64,000 bases of DNA from Carettochelys insculpta (taxonomy: Eukaryota; Chordata; Testudines; Carettochelyidae). Under the pieces are notes generated by a model, which was given only the letters and a program-made list of their open reading frames with translations, made no database searches and had not been told where the DNA came from. A program made the position numbers and the translations under genes. The stretch's first letter is position 1. Every line of letters begins with the position of its first letter. Below, one piece after another: positions 11,404 through 23,500 of the stretch. Location of the stretch: assembly GCF_033958435.1 (NCBI RefSeq), contig NC_134142.1:99643001-99707000 (forward strand). The letters run 5' to 3'.

Positions 11404-11600
11404 GGCTATGTCTACACCAGCCCCTCCTTTTGAAAGGGGGACGCTAATGAGACACTTTGGGATATGCTAATGAGGTGCTGCAATGAATATGCAGCACCTC
11501 ATTAGCATAATGACAGCCGTAACACTTTGAAATTGCTGCTTCTGATCACAAGCAGCTCGTCTACATAGGCACACTTCAAAATTCCCTTATTCCTACAACA
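11404..11600 (+). mobile_element. Left part of a GTCTACAC-type MITE with perfect hairpin
   Basis: Starts GGCTATGTCTACACCAGCCC and carries a perfect 19-bp inverted repeat (11464-11482 and 11490-11508, core GCTAATGAGGTGCTGCA) around a 7-nt loop. An internal CGTCTACATAGGC at about 11560 may be a rearranged end. A clear right terminus and target duplication are missing. Confidence 0.6.
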
Positions 11601-12166
11601 AAATAGGATACAGAAATACTCTCTTGCAAGGGTTTGCTCTTTTTTGACAGGTCAAGTATTGTAACCCTAACCATAAACAACCCTATGGGGTGTGTTGGGG
11701 GCTTTTAGGGCAGAAGGATTGGCACCAAACACTCTGCAGTATGGGGGCTTCTGAGCTGCCAGTACCTATAACAGCTTACAGATTAATCCAAAATCTAGGT
11801 CCAGTGATGGCTTAAAGCTGTCTTTTGTCTCCCCACTTTCTACCCCACTCTTCCGATGTGGACCTACAGAAGGCTCAGCATAAATATTAAAGCTTGAACT
11901 TTACCTTTTCTTTTTTCCAGTTATGTGCTCACCTAGAATTTCATGACCTCATTTTTAATAGGAAGTGGCTGCTTGGAAGAGAACTGTAAAATCAAGTGTC
12001 CCACTAGGTGGCAAAGAGAGACAATAATTAGCAATGTCTTTCTGTGGAGGGAAACATGAGGATGAAAGAGCTGCCAGCTGTAAAATCTAGCTTACAAAAG
12101 TCTGTCTTGTGCTACAGATAGAGCCTTTGGAAGTGAAACCAACTTTTAGTAACTACAAATCTGAAA
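11601..12166. other. Unique spacer, nothing recognised
   Basis: No gene or repeat boundaries were identified. Confidence 0.4.
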
Positions 12167-12174
12167 GTCTAGAG

Positions 12175-13330
12175 CAGTGGTTCCCAAACTTTTCCAGGCA
12201 GGGATCCATTTTCACAGCTCCGGAAGACTTAGTGACTCAAGGCAATTCAAAAATGGGGGGAGGGGTCCAGGGGAAGCAGGGCCATAACTTGCTAATTTTG
12301 CGCTTGAGGCAAGAATATAAAATTGCGCCCCCCTCATGGTTATATTAGTAGTCATTTCATAGAAAAAGGGAAAATACATAAATAGTAATAAAATAATAAC
12401 ACTATTTTTATTATAGTTTTATTATTCTTTTGTTATTATAGTTGATCTAAGTTGTGGTGGGGGAAAGACCCTCAACCCCACATCACTCCCTTCCACCCCC
12501 CTGAGATTAAACCCCACATTCAGAGGCTGGAGGAGCTGAGGGGAAGTCACACTCAGGTGCTGGGGGGGGTCACACTCAAGGGCTAAGGGGTTTGGGAGGC
12601 TCAGGGGCTGGGAGGAGTCACAAGGGCTGGGGGTAGTCACATGCAAGGGCTGGGGGTCACACTGAGAGACTGGGGGAGTCACACACAGTGGGGGGCTGGG
12701 AGTGTCACACTCAGGGGTTGCAAGGAGGCACACTTGGGCTGGATAGGTCATATTTGGGGCTGGAGAGTCACACTCTGGGGCTGAGGGGAGACATTCAAGG
12801 GCTGTTGGGGTGGGGAACTGGGGGAGTCACACTAGGGCTGGGGAGACTGGGGTCACATTCAGGGGCTGGGGGAGTCACACGTGGGTTGAGGAGATGGGAG
12901 GGTCACACTCAGGGGCTGGGGGAATCACACTCAGGCTGGTGGGACTGGGAGGTTCACACTCCGAGGCTGGGGGTCATACTCAGACTGCAGGGGCTGGCTG
13001 AGTCACATTCAGGCTGAGGGGAGATACAAACAAAAAATGAAAACTGACAGATCATACATAGAACAGAAGAGGGGCAGAAGGGGAGGAAGTGGGGGCAAAA
13101 ATTACTCACTGCAGGAAACTATTGAGTGGCTTGCCAGGGATGGCTACTAATATCAAAGGTCTTTGTAATGTGTAATTGCTGTTCTATTGATAGAGCTGCT
13201 GGATACGGCAGTGGTAAGGATCTGCAAATGCCTTCTTTAAGATTACAAGCAGCTCTAAGCTGCTGGCGACCCTTAACAAACCTAACAGCGACCCTTGTTT
13301 GGGTCCCAACCCATAGGTTGGGTATCCCTG
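12175..13330 (+). mobile_element. hAT-type DNA transposon fossil containing a minisatellite
   Basis: Begins CAGTGGTTCCCAAACTTTTC and ends GGTTGGGTATCCCTG. It is flanked by 8-bp direct repeats GTCTAGAG (12167-12174) and GTCTCGAG (13331-13338), one mismatch, which is the duplication length expected of hAT. The middle (about 12530-13016) is an expanded GC-rich tandem array. No transposase frame is present; the Gly/Thr-rich frames on both strands come from the array. Confidence 0.85.
12530..13016 (+). repeat. GC-rich minisatellite inside the hAT element
   Basis: Imperfect tandem units of roughly 25-35 bp built around GGGGCTGGGGGAGTCACACT, about 15 units with indels. The strand is strongly G-rich with many GGGG runs. 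Confidence 0.8.
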
Positions 13331-13338
13331 GTCTCGAG

Positions 13339-13965
13339 AGAACAGATTGATTGGAGCAACTCAGATGATGAATTTTTTTGGAACTATCTATATAGAAGGA
13401 AAATTTGAGATACTTTTAAGTTGTCCACCTTAATACTCTCTTCTGTTCAGAATTTTGCTTCATATCACTTCCCACATGGTAAATTGTTCAGGCCATATTG
13501 TTCTCTGCAATACAGCTGGACTGATTATTTGGAAAGAGTGTCACCTTTATGGAGACATGCCGCTCACCATACCACAGGGCATTGAAAACCTGGAGTTACT
13601 TCACTGAAGTTTCATTGTTACAGCTTAAGTCAGATCTAACCCTCTGCATTTACAGACCAAATTTGCAATGTAACTGCCTGTGAGGTGATGAACACCATCC
13701 TGGGTCAAGCCTGGATATTTTTGAGTACCCTTCATGACAAGCTATATGCCAAGTTTTGGCCAGTTTGCGGTTTTACTGCTAATCTGAAACTCAGGCCAGA
13801 TTCATTAAAAGGCTAACAAGTGATCAGGAACATTCTGGCAATTCTGAGCTGTCTTTCAACTGACTTTGGGCTTTAGGATAGACACAGAATACTGTAATTT
13901 CCTTCAGTCACACCAGGGTTATTTTCATAGATGTCATGGCTCCCACTAGCTAATGCTCATTTTGG
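13339..13965. other. Unique spacer, nothing recognised
   Basis: No gene or repeat boundaries were seen. Confidence 0.4.
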
Positions 13966-14048
13966 AGTTAGTTTTTAGCACATTGGAGTATGAAGAGCTT
14001 GCTGGAGATGTGGGAAGAGACAGGAAATTGTTAGTTAGTTTTTAGCAC
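13966..14048 (+). repeat. Short copied insertion flanked by 16-bp direct repeats
   Basis: AGTTAGTTTTTAGCAC occurs at 13966-13981 and exactly again at 14033-14048. Between them are about 51 bp, of which 40 bp (13987-14026) match 15014-15053 at 38 of 40 positions in the same orientation. This has the form of a small templated or retroposed insertion with target-site duplication. See findings. Confidence 0.75.
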
Positions 14049-16022
14049 GTTCCATTGTACAAGATGCTTTCTGTGCATTTGGATGCAAATGTCATTGTTC
14101 AATATTCACATTTACAACATAATAAATACAATTACAATAGGTAAATCAAATTTACTGCCAGCATCTTCTTTGGAGCTTTATAAATACCTTAATGATTCTT
14201 TTTTCTGTTTTGTAAACAATAGTAGCGCTCCCTGGGAGCAAATATTTAAAAAGCTTTGTTTGTGGAATGTAAATATCATGTAGCTATTGTGTGAATTGTT
14301 AAAATCATTCTTGTATAATGAAGCTGACGTTTCAGATATTATTCTTATTTACACAGCACCATTGTAGTATAAGGCACTTTTGCAAAGGGATTGGAAACAC
14401 CCTTTATATTTAGTTTTCCCAAAACTTTCCATTATAACAATTCTTCCAAATAGTTTTGACAAGCTGTAGCTCTCAATGGTTTGTAGGAGGAATCAGAACA
14501 AGCCTTTTGTTAGCTGATGGCAATCCATTCAGATTTGGACATATTATGAGTTGAAAATTGCCATTTCTTGAATGTGGTTTTCTCCATATAGACATAAGAA
14601 GGTAATCTAAATTAGACAGATAGCTTAATGAATCATGGCAATAAGCCACAGCATGAGAAGGAAGGAGACAAGAGGAGAACAGAGTGCCAGGAGAAAGAAA
14701 GAAAATTATCTGGAGAGAAGATAATTTTTCAATGAAAGAAGATCATATAAATTGTTTTAATGCTTTCTATTGCTCAGGACAAATGCCTTCTGAAGTGGAA
14801 AGTTAGGAGAAATAAGTGACTTTTGAGGTGGGATTCAACAGAAGAGGTAAAGAGAAGCAGCTGCTATTTTTTCAGGTAGTGGGGAGACAGTCACAAGTAA
14901 GAGAAAGAGGCAAAGGAAGCACTGAGGAGTAAAGAGTGAGTAAGGGAGTGGTAGTAAGAAATGAGAGCAGAAATGTGACCAGTGAGGGAGAGCTGCGTAG
15001 AGCTTTCAAGGTGAGTGTGAAGAGCTTGCTGGAGACGTGGGAAGAGACAGGAAGCCAATGATGGCACTCCATAGTGGACAGATTGAGCAGAAGAGTGTGG
15101 TGGGAATGGAAGATGCTGCAATATGAACAGACTGAAGGAATGCAAAGCAAACACACACAAAGGATTCCAGCCGTCAGTGCATGAGATGACCAAAGTAGAG
15201 CCTGTATTTAAGCAACAGGGTAAAGTGAGGAATGGCCAGTGTTTAGAGATTTAACAAAAGCAGCATTTGAATTTGGTGTAAAACAGTATATACAAGTGAT
15301 AGCTGAAACCTGGAGACTGACTTACCTTTGTATCTAAAAACATCAGCGGATTAAAAAGTACCCTGAGTAGGGGAACACTATATGGATTTTATTGCAATAG
15401 TCTAATCTCCAGGTGACAAATGGCACAGTTTAGTGTAACCAGGTCTGTATTGGAAAGGACTAGTCACGTTGCTCTTACCAGCAGAGAAAATGTGCTCATG
15501 GCTAGAGTTACTATTTAAGTTTTTTGAGAGAAAGCACACACGCATGCACACTCCATCCCTCCCTTCTGGAAAAGTGCTACAGAATTAAATTAAAATTAAA
15601 TCCCTGCTACAGAACTGAGGGAGGGGGGCTATTTTTTAAAAAAAAAGTTAGTCATTCTTTATTAAATTTTCTTGGTTTTAGAGTAATATCAAAGGTACCA
15701 TGTTACAAATTTATAGACCTCTGTTGTTTTAATTCCTGTTTTATTCTACGGTATTTTTCTATATTGGTAACTTGGAAAGTATTCCCCTTAAATCATAAAA
15801 GAATGAACAGACCCATTTATTTTACTCAGTTTTCTTCCTTGTGTATATTTATTGATTATGAGCCTTCTTTAATTCACTTAATCAATGTTATATAACAAGA
15901 AAAACAATTTGTGTTTATTAGTTGTCAGTAAAAGAAGCTGCTTATTGCACCTGTGGAAAAGAACTCAAACATCATATTATGCTCAGGTTCTGGAGGAAAG
16001 GCATGTTCCTGTGTCAGCTTCG
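14049..16022. other. AT-rich sequence with purine-rich stretch; no gene
   Basis: Positions 14640-15200 are purine-rich (AGAGG, GGAAG motifs) and look like an old dispersed repeat; the source of the copied 40-bp patch is at 15014-15053. The pyrimidine-rich minus-strand frames there are composition effects. The 123-codon frame at 15524-15895 starts at TTG in AT-rich DNA and is not credible as a gene. Confidence 0.4.
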
Positions 16023-16052
16023 TTTTCCAGACAAAGATTTTCCAGACAAAGA
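16023..16052 (+). repeat. Perfect 15-bp tandem duplication
   Basis: TTTTCCAGACAAAGA occurs twice in immediate succession (16023-16037, 16038-16052), a local duplication. Confidence 0.9.
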
Positions 16053-17721
16053 TTTGACTTAGGAAAGTCAAAAACAATCGGTTTTGGCTGAAAAAGACAT
16101 AACACGAGGAAGTTGGGATGGATGTAAAATAACTCGCACCGTGTCAAAATCCTGGATATGGGATTATGGATTGCTTTCTAAGGTTTATACCACTTTGTTA
16201 TTCAGCCACTCCTCTGACTGCCTCAACAAAATCTAGGGAACAAAAAATATAGGTTTACACAGATCAATGCAATAAGATCCTATTGCTGCACTACATGCTA
16301 AGATATGTCAAACATATTGATTATGACATTTTGGGAAACCAACACAAATAATAAAAAGTTCCAAAAAATGTGCTTTTTTCCAGACAATCCTGACAAGTTG
16401 TTTCTCCCAATTAGATCATTTACTGCGTAAGTACCAGATTCTGCCAGCCTACCTCATGCAGAATAGGACCTTATACTGCAAGTGTCCACTGGATGTCCGT
16501 AGCAATAATTGCAGAATAATGTGCTACAATACATTAGGGTGGCAATAGCAAACCCTGACTATTAATTACACACGTCCCTTGTGTACTTGTATACATATAC
16601 TAAGCTCCCATTCTGACTGCAGCATCACTATAATAGTTTAGTTTATATGAAAATTCCTTCATATTTGAGAAGGTTTTACTTAAATTAAGACCTTTTGTTA
16701 CACCCCAACCAGTACTGAAGTCAAGGAGAGACTTTTTGTTATTGATGTTACTCCATCCAGGATCTCACCCTTTAAAATTCAGAGCTAAAGGATCTAATCC
16801 TGTATTCCTTGATGATCAAACACTTCACCAGAAAAAACAACATTTTTGGATTCAGAAGGAACACAGTATTTATATCCAAATTAATGGAAAATTAATTTTT
16901 CATTTTCCAGTTGTTTAGGCTTAATTTCCTGATGGAAATGAAGGTTTTGATGTTATTAGCAATGCAAAGCCAATACAGCTGTGGAGTATTGAGCTGGACT
17001 GTATCAAAAGCTGTCATTTAAATTCTTACTGCAGAATTTTTATTACTGATTATGATAGAAGAGGCAGAAAGAATACAGTTTCAGTTTCAGATCCTGCTGC
17101 TCACGTATGCCAGAGCTGTCACTTGAAAACATCATCTTTTGTTTTCCAAGCCCAGCTGACTTGATCTTGTGTCAGTAAGAGAGAATAAATATGGACCCCC
17201 CAAAAGTCACCTGATGACTATAAATGCACTTCCTGGCTAAAATGTTCTGTTTTTAATAGTGTTGAAGGTCTACTTCAGAACATAGTATATGAAAATGTTG
17301 TAAGATGCATCCGCTACTGTCAACACAACAATGGTGAAGAATCTCAAAAAATGTCATACTTCTGGCAATAAACATAGAGGTTTATTTGAATAAGGGAAAT
17401 AGTAATATTCTGTCCTAAGCTCTCCTGTCTCTTTATCCTTCTGCCTAGGCCCTGTCGCAGGTGACTTCTCACCATAGCTTCAAACTTGACACACCACTTG
17501 ACAGTTGCCATAGCTAAACATGAATAAGGAAGCAAGGAATAGCCCATCATTCAAGGTATGCACAATGAGCATCTTGCAAGTCCAATTAGTCTGGCATACT
17601 TTACTAGCAGAGCATTCCTCAGCCCTCAGGTAAAACCTGCTACACCAGCTAATGTGTAGTTTTGCTGGTATAACTATATTTACATAGGGGTCATTTGTTC
17701 TACTCCTCAAATGCATGGTTA
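16053..17721. other. Unique spacer, nothing recognised
   Basis: AT-rich, no gene or RNA supported. Short frames (16736-16918, 17344-17716) have no recognisable similarity. Confidence 0.4.
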
Positions 17722-18775
17722 CAAGAACATGAGAATGGCCATACTGGGTCAGAGAAAATGTCCATCTAGTCCAAATCGCGTCTTCAGACAGTGGTTAATG
17801 CCAGCTGCCTACAGAGAGAATGACCAGAAAAATAATCATAACCAGCAAGGCCTCAGCTGCATGGGCTGCTTCTGTTGACAGAACAGCCCTTTTGTCAACA
17901 AAACTTGCCAAGCATCTACATGGCTAAAGCACTCTGTCAAGAGTTTGTCAGCAAATCTCAGCTGTTCAGTCAGCAGTGTTTTCTCTGTTCCCAATGAGGA
18001 ATAGCACCTCTGTTGACACTGTTTTGTCAACAGAGTGCCCATGTATACAGTTCTGTCGACAGAGAGGGCTTCCAGTTCCCCAAGCACTCCTGTGTGCAGA
18101 GCTTCCTGTCAGGCATTCTGCTGAGAGAAGGCAGGACAGAGTGGCTGCTCTCTGTTGACAGAGTGAATTGCTCTTTCAATCTGCTGTTATGTGTAGACAC
18201 AATCTGTCAACAGAGGTACTGCTGAGGTTTCTCTGGCACCAGAGGCTGCCTGTGTAGATGTTGCCCAAGTGATTAGCCTCTGTTGCCCATTCCCGACTTC
18301 TGGCAAAGAGAGGGTAGGGACACTATCCCTGTTCATCTTGACAAACAGCCATTGACGGACCTATCCTCCATAGAGTTTTCTAGTTCTTTTTTGAACCCTC
18401 TTATAGTCTTGGCCTTCACAACATCCTCTGGAAAGGAGTTCCACAGATTGACTCCACATTACGTGAAAAAAACACTTGTTTTAAACCTATAATTATTAAT
18501 TTCATTTAGTGACCCCTAGTTCTTGGGTTACAAGAAAGAGTAAATAACACTTCTTGATCAATTGTCTCCACACCAGTCTTGATTTTATAGACCTTTATCA
18601 TATCAATTTATTACTCTCTTTTCCAAGTGGAAGAGTCCCAGTTTTATTAATCTCTCCTCATATGACAGCCATTCCTTACCCCTAATCATTTTTGTTGCCC
18701 TTTTCTGAACCTTTCCCAATTCCAATATAACTTTTTTGAGATGAGGCAACCATGTCTGCATTGAGTATTCAAGAT
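17722..18775 (-). mobile_element. CR1 LINE 3' fragment, antisense, split by a DNA transposon
   Basis: The plus strand reads as the complement of a CR1 3' end: AGAATGGCCATACTGGGTCA near 17731, then the 3' UTR, then reverse-transcriptase C-terminal sequence from about 18340 (TCTTGGCCTTCACAACATCC region, GAGTTCCACAGATTGACT region, CCCCTAATCATTTTTGTTGC region). It is collinear with 29413-30030 of the intact copy. It is interrupted at 17849-18265 by a TIR element. Multiple stops and indels in the minus-strand frame show it is dead. It truncates at about 18775. Confidence 0.88.
17849..18265. mobile_element. Family C (CTGTCGACAGA-type) TIR element inside CR1
   Basis: A 417-bp element with imperfect ends GGCCTCAGCTGCATGGGC and CTGTGTAGATGTTGCC. 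It is flanked by CAA on both sides (17846-17848, 18266-18268), and removing one CAA restores the CR1 reading across the junction. The interior repeats TCTGTTGACAGA / TTTTGTCAACA, decayed forms of the CTGTCGACAG palindrome seen in the copies at 37765 and 53855. Short frames in it are shadows. Confidence 0.82.
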
Positions 18776-20127
18776 GCTACACACTACTGTAATACAAATA
18801 TTACATAACAAAAATTAATAAAGAGAGTTGCAGCATTTTCAGCTTCCCAAAAATTGTAAATAGTGGAGGGAAGGAGGGCATATTGGTGCTTCCATCTATA
18901 AATGTGTTATAATGACAATGACTGTTGAACAATGAATTTTTCAGATATTTTAGCAAGCATATCTTATTCACTGGCTAGAGTATAATATTTGGAACATGTC
19001 ACGTAAACACATAGACCATTTTGGAGTGATCATTATAGAGATTTTTCAGAATCCACAGTATGACAGGCCATAACAACTACATAGAAAACATTCTTGTGTA
19101 TCATGAAAACATTTACAATAAATTAGTATTATAGCAATAGACTGGCATAATTATAGCCAAGTAAATAATTAGTATTAATTACTTAGAGGATTAATGAGTT
19201 AGTTTGTGAAAAACACTTCGATGATGCAAGCAAGCGCCTAAATGTGCATTGTTTCTCCTCTAGAACAAATTGGTACTTCATCTATGTATTCCTTTGGTAT
19301 TATGCTACTTCATTTTATTAAAGTATTATTAAATGAGTCTTACCAAGTTCCTGTTTTATGAAGTCCATTCAGAGGCAAAACTCCTTTCTCCAATCTGCAT
19401 AGCTGATCACAGCTCCAATATTGTACTCCTGTGGGGAGATGCAGGAACTGAAGGAGAATGAAATTAAAATCCATCATGCATAGAAAGCGAAATTAATCTC
19501 AGCCATTGTTCCACAATATCTTTTTACATAGATATTAGTATTAAAAAGTTAATAACTGCGCAGTGAGGTCAAAATTCTACTCTCTTTTATTGTTTAAATA
19601 CTCCACGGGTTACAGGGGCCATTCAAGGCCCCCAGAATATTTATGTCTCATAACCCCACATTAAGTTACTGCTTTGCCAAGCTGCTGACCATCAAAACTC
19701 TAAGCAACAGAGATTTTTGAAAACTTCTGAAAATAAAACCCTAAATGCAATGAAGTGGTATGTGGAGAGGCTTGTATGTATTATTTGAATTTTATCCAGT
19801 AGAAAACAAATAAATACATGCAAAGTCTTTATGGAACTAAACTTACTACATATTCAACAGTTTTCAAACATAGTCAAATTCATGGTTTTCTATGCACATA
19901 CATAGCAGAAATGGTAGGCACAGTAGAATTTTCATGACAAATCTTCACAATTCTAGCTGTTAATTTATAAAGTAAAAACATTTGTTTATGAAAAAATAAT
20001 TAAAAGTCCCACCCTTTTCTCCAACTAGCGAAAACAAGCAAAAAGCAAAAACAACATAAAAATATAAAACTTAGACTGCTCTAAGCCCAGTTTCATCCAG
20101 GACTTAATAGCATTGCACAAGTAAGGT
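18776..20127. other. AT-rich spacer, nothing recognised
   Basis: No gene, RNA or clear repeat was identified. Confidence 0.4.
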
Positions 20128-20570
20128 TAACATTTTGTCATAATTATTTTTAGTCATAGTCACAGACAGGTTGTGAGCAGTAAACAAAAAAAATCACAGA
20201 AACCTGCGACCTGTCTGTGACTTTGACTAAAAATAACATGTGGGGACTGATGGAGCAATGAAGCGGGGTAGCAAAACGATAAAGATGAGCTCCACTAGGG
20301 GAGGGTTGGGTAGTTCAGCACACACCAAGGTGGCAGCCACCAGCTCAGGAGCCCCCTCCATGAACCCAGAGCTCTGTGATCTCTGCAGCCTGCTGTGGCT
20401 CAGAGTTACAGGGTTGTACTGCATGTGGCAGGTTACAGGTCCAGTGTCCCCCACTGCCCAGCATGGCTCCCCACCAGCTGATAGCCTTGGTCTCACCCAG
20501 GGGCTGAAGCAGAAAATGTCATGGAGGTGTCTGAAGGTCACAGAATCCATGACTTATTTTTAGCCTTATG
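20128..20570. mobile_element. Unclassified DNA-transposon-like repeat with internal hairpin
   Basis: A 28-bp inverted repeat (20144-20171 and 20209-20236, one mismatch; core GTCACAGACAGGT) with a 37-nt loop lies at the left end. A GC-richer body follows, ending near CACAGAATCCATGACTTATT and TTTTTAGCC. I recognise this arrangement as a dispersed reptilian repeat, but exact ends and target duplication are not resolved. The 107-codon frames on both strands are shadows of this body. Confidence 0.55.
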
Positions 20571-23500
20571 CCTGGGTATTAGGGTAATTCATGGGCAAAA
20601 ACATGATAATAAAGGAAATGCTGACAAGCTGAAGTGTAGTGGCAGGCACCACGGCATTATCTCAGGACTGCAACAGGTCCGATCACACCTTTGACAAGAG
20701 ATAGATGCCATCCTCAATATATTCTTACACATGAAGAGTCAGCATATGCCTTTTTTCAGATCTCTTAAAAATTAGAGCAATTATGTTAATATTCAGTCTT
20801 AAGCATTGAAATGCTCCATGACAGTTTTATTTCGCCTTTCAAAACCGGCATCAGAGTGCATCTTTTGTATGTTAATTATGAACTATTCAGCAGGATTTTA
20901 AACCTAAGTGAACATGTATTTTAATAATTTGCAAACGTCAGCAGTCAAAAAGTCCTAAACCTTAGGCCTCCCTATTCCCTATTCTTTTCTGTTTATAGAT
21001 GTTAAAATCATCGTATGTGTGAAATTGAACATGGCAGGATGTATTGTTGCCAAATGCATCCTTCTGAAGTGAATGGAGTTGCACTTGCACTGCAAAACAT
21101 CTTTTGCAAATAAAAGCACAGAGTAAATGCACTGTGATTTGGGGTTATTCTCAAGTATTTATGACTGTCATGAATTCATGGAAATGTTTATGACTCTTGG
21201 AAGTTTTACATATTTTAGCTTGCCTGGTTATTTATCTGAAAATCTGTTACATGATTTGTTATTTATTCTTCAGCCATCTGTTTAAAAACTTTCAGTTATC
21301 CAATCAGGGAGCAGAAACAATGCCATGTGACCAATAATATACCTCAAATATCAAACGATAAATTCTGAATATGCAAATTAAAGAGTTTGTGAGCAACCAC
21401 TAAACTGAAAAATATGTAAGTAACTCATTAGGTACTTATTATTCTTTAATCCACAAAAGGGTTAGTCCAAAAGGAGCAGTGCCCCCATTGTTTTCTAGCT
21501 GATATCACCACTCACTTGAACTAGAAATTCCAGAAACCCTTCTAAATAGGCTAGATTCTTACATGTCTGGTTTTGCAGCACTTTCACCATTTTATTTCAG
21601 ATGCCACATCTGAATTGAGTATCCAGACTAATCTAATGTCACCCCTCCAGCTTCAGCAGCCTCTACTGTTTCAGCCTCTAACACGTCTATTAGTAATATC
21701 AGCAGAGAAATGGAAGATGGAATTGACCTGACGACTGACATTTCCTATCTTATACAAACAGGTTGTTCCATGGCCAAAGATTATTCACGCTACAGGGATA
21801 GTATGGGGAATATGGTAAGGGCATTGCCTATTCTGTACCCTTTTCTGGATAAACTACTCCCACTTGCTGGCCCGTCAACCAGATGCCATTCACAAGCACT
21901 TCATTTGCTTTTTTTCTTAAAAAATTGGTGCTACTCAAAAAGTCTTCATGGTCATAAGTTGTTGGGGTTTCTAAGTGAGAGTGATAGCAAGGGAGAATAG
22001 TACAGCATGGGCTTTTCAAGACGGCCTGCAAAGATCTTGTACACCATGTCTTTGGGTCACAGAACCACACAAAGTAAGTAAGTATTATTGTCCAATCCAT
22101 CAACAAGTTGCCTTTAATTGTGGAGCTGGAAGTTTAATTTGCCATGCATGGATAAAGCCCAGTTTTCAAGAAAAACATTTATATTACATGATCAATGAAG
22201 CAATGAAGAAGATAAAAAAAAGATTGTAAGAAGTGTTCCTTATAATCTGAGTGCTTTGGCAGCTATTCCTAAGGAGATTGAAGTGCCACCCAGCTGATTA
22301 GCAGAGTGCTCACAGCTGGCAGCATATGTTCCTAATGAAGGTGCATGTCCACATATGCCTTGGTGTATATATGAAAATTTATTCTGTACATGGATGGAAA
22401 CAATGAGAGGGAACATTGATTGTAAGTAAACCTCAAGTCCTCTTTTCAAAGATACCATGCTGCATAACATGCTTATTCCACAGCACCCCATGCCTGTGCG
22501 CTGAATCACCTCCAGCTCCAGATGACTGAACAACAGTGATTCTCTCTGCAGCTGTGGGCAAGGGTCTCTATGGGTCCCCTGAATGCAAGGATTTCACACA
22601 GCTATTACCTATGGCAGAATTACATCCCACAAAATAAGAGTGTGTACATGTAGGTATCTGCCTTCTTTAGAAAAATAATATCTGAACTCTTGGAGCTATA
22701 GAAGGTCTGGCTTGCAAGATGCCCTTTTATGCCTCTACATGCATGCTAAAAATAAAAGCTGATATTTCCAACTTAGAGAATACTTAATGGTATCAGCATA
22801 TTGCTGAATCTCCAGTGTGAGTCTAAGCAAAATATTCCCTGTACATCCTTTGAGAATCAGCAGTAAACCAGGGAGCTTGCCAGGCAAGCAACATGAAGAT
22901 GTATTTTTCCTAGGAATGCCTTGCCAAAGCAGCCTGTAGATATCTGTTTTCAGAACTCAGAAATGCTGCTGTTAATTGTTGGCTGAGTCACCTACCACCA
23001 CCACCACCATTGTGCACCAGTTTCAGCCTTAGCTGAGCTGTCAAGCCACTGCACTGGGCTAGAATCATAGCTCTGATTCTCCCATACATTCAAGATCACT
23101 GCCAACCATTATCAAAGATCTTTTCTTCAATAAAGTCCTGGAATCTAGTTTGCCTTTGACTCCATCAAGAGAAGGCCCTTGAGTTGTGTTACATACTCGA
23201 GGCATCACATGATGATTATGCCTTTTATCTCTGGCTGCTCAGCCAACATAAGTTTTTCTGCAGATAGTAGCAACAGCTTTTATTTATTTGATTTGAAATT
23301 TGTTACACAGGAAATTAATATACCTTTTACACTTGGTCCTAGCACATCAAAAGGGTTGTTAATGTATCATCTGTAACACTAGAATTCTGTTGAAAAAGGT
23401 GTAAGGCAGATAGAAGCTGCAGAAAAGGAGCAGAAGCTGTTTATGAGATCATCCGTCCAATCATCTGTTGGTTGTCTGCATGGGATGATAGTAGCATCCC

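Noticed and set aside
12422..13017. 109-codon frames on both strands with Thr/Ser/Pro or Gly repeats
   Set aside because: Translation of the minisatellite; no independent support.
15524..15895. 123-codon plus-strand frame
   Set aside because: It starts at TTG, is AT-driven and has no recognisable domain.
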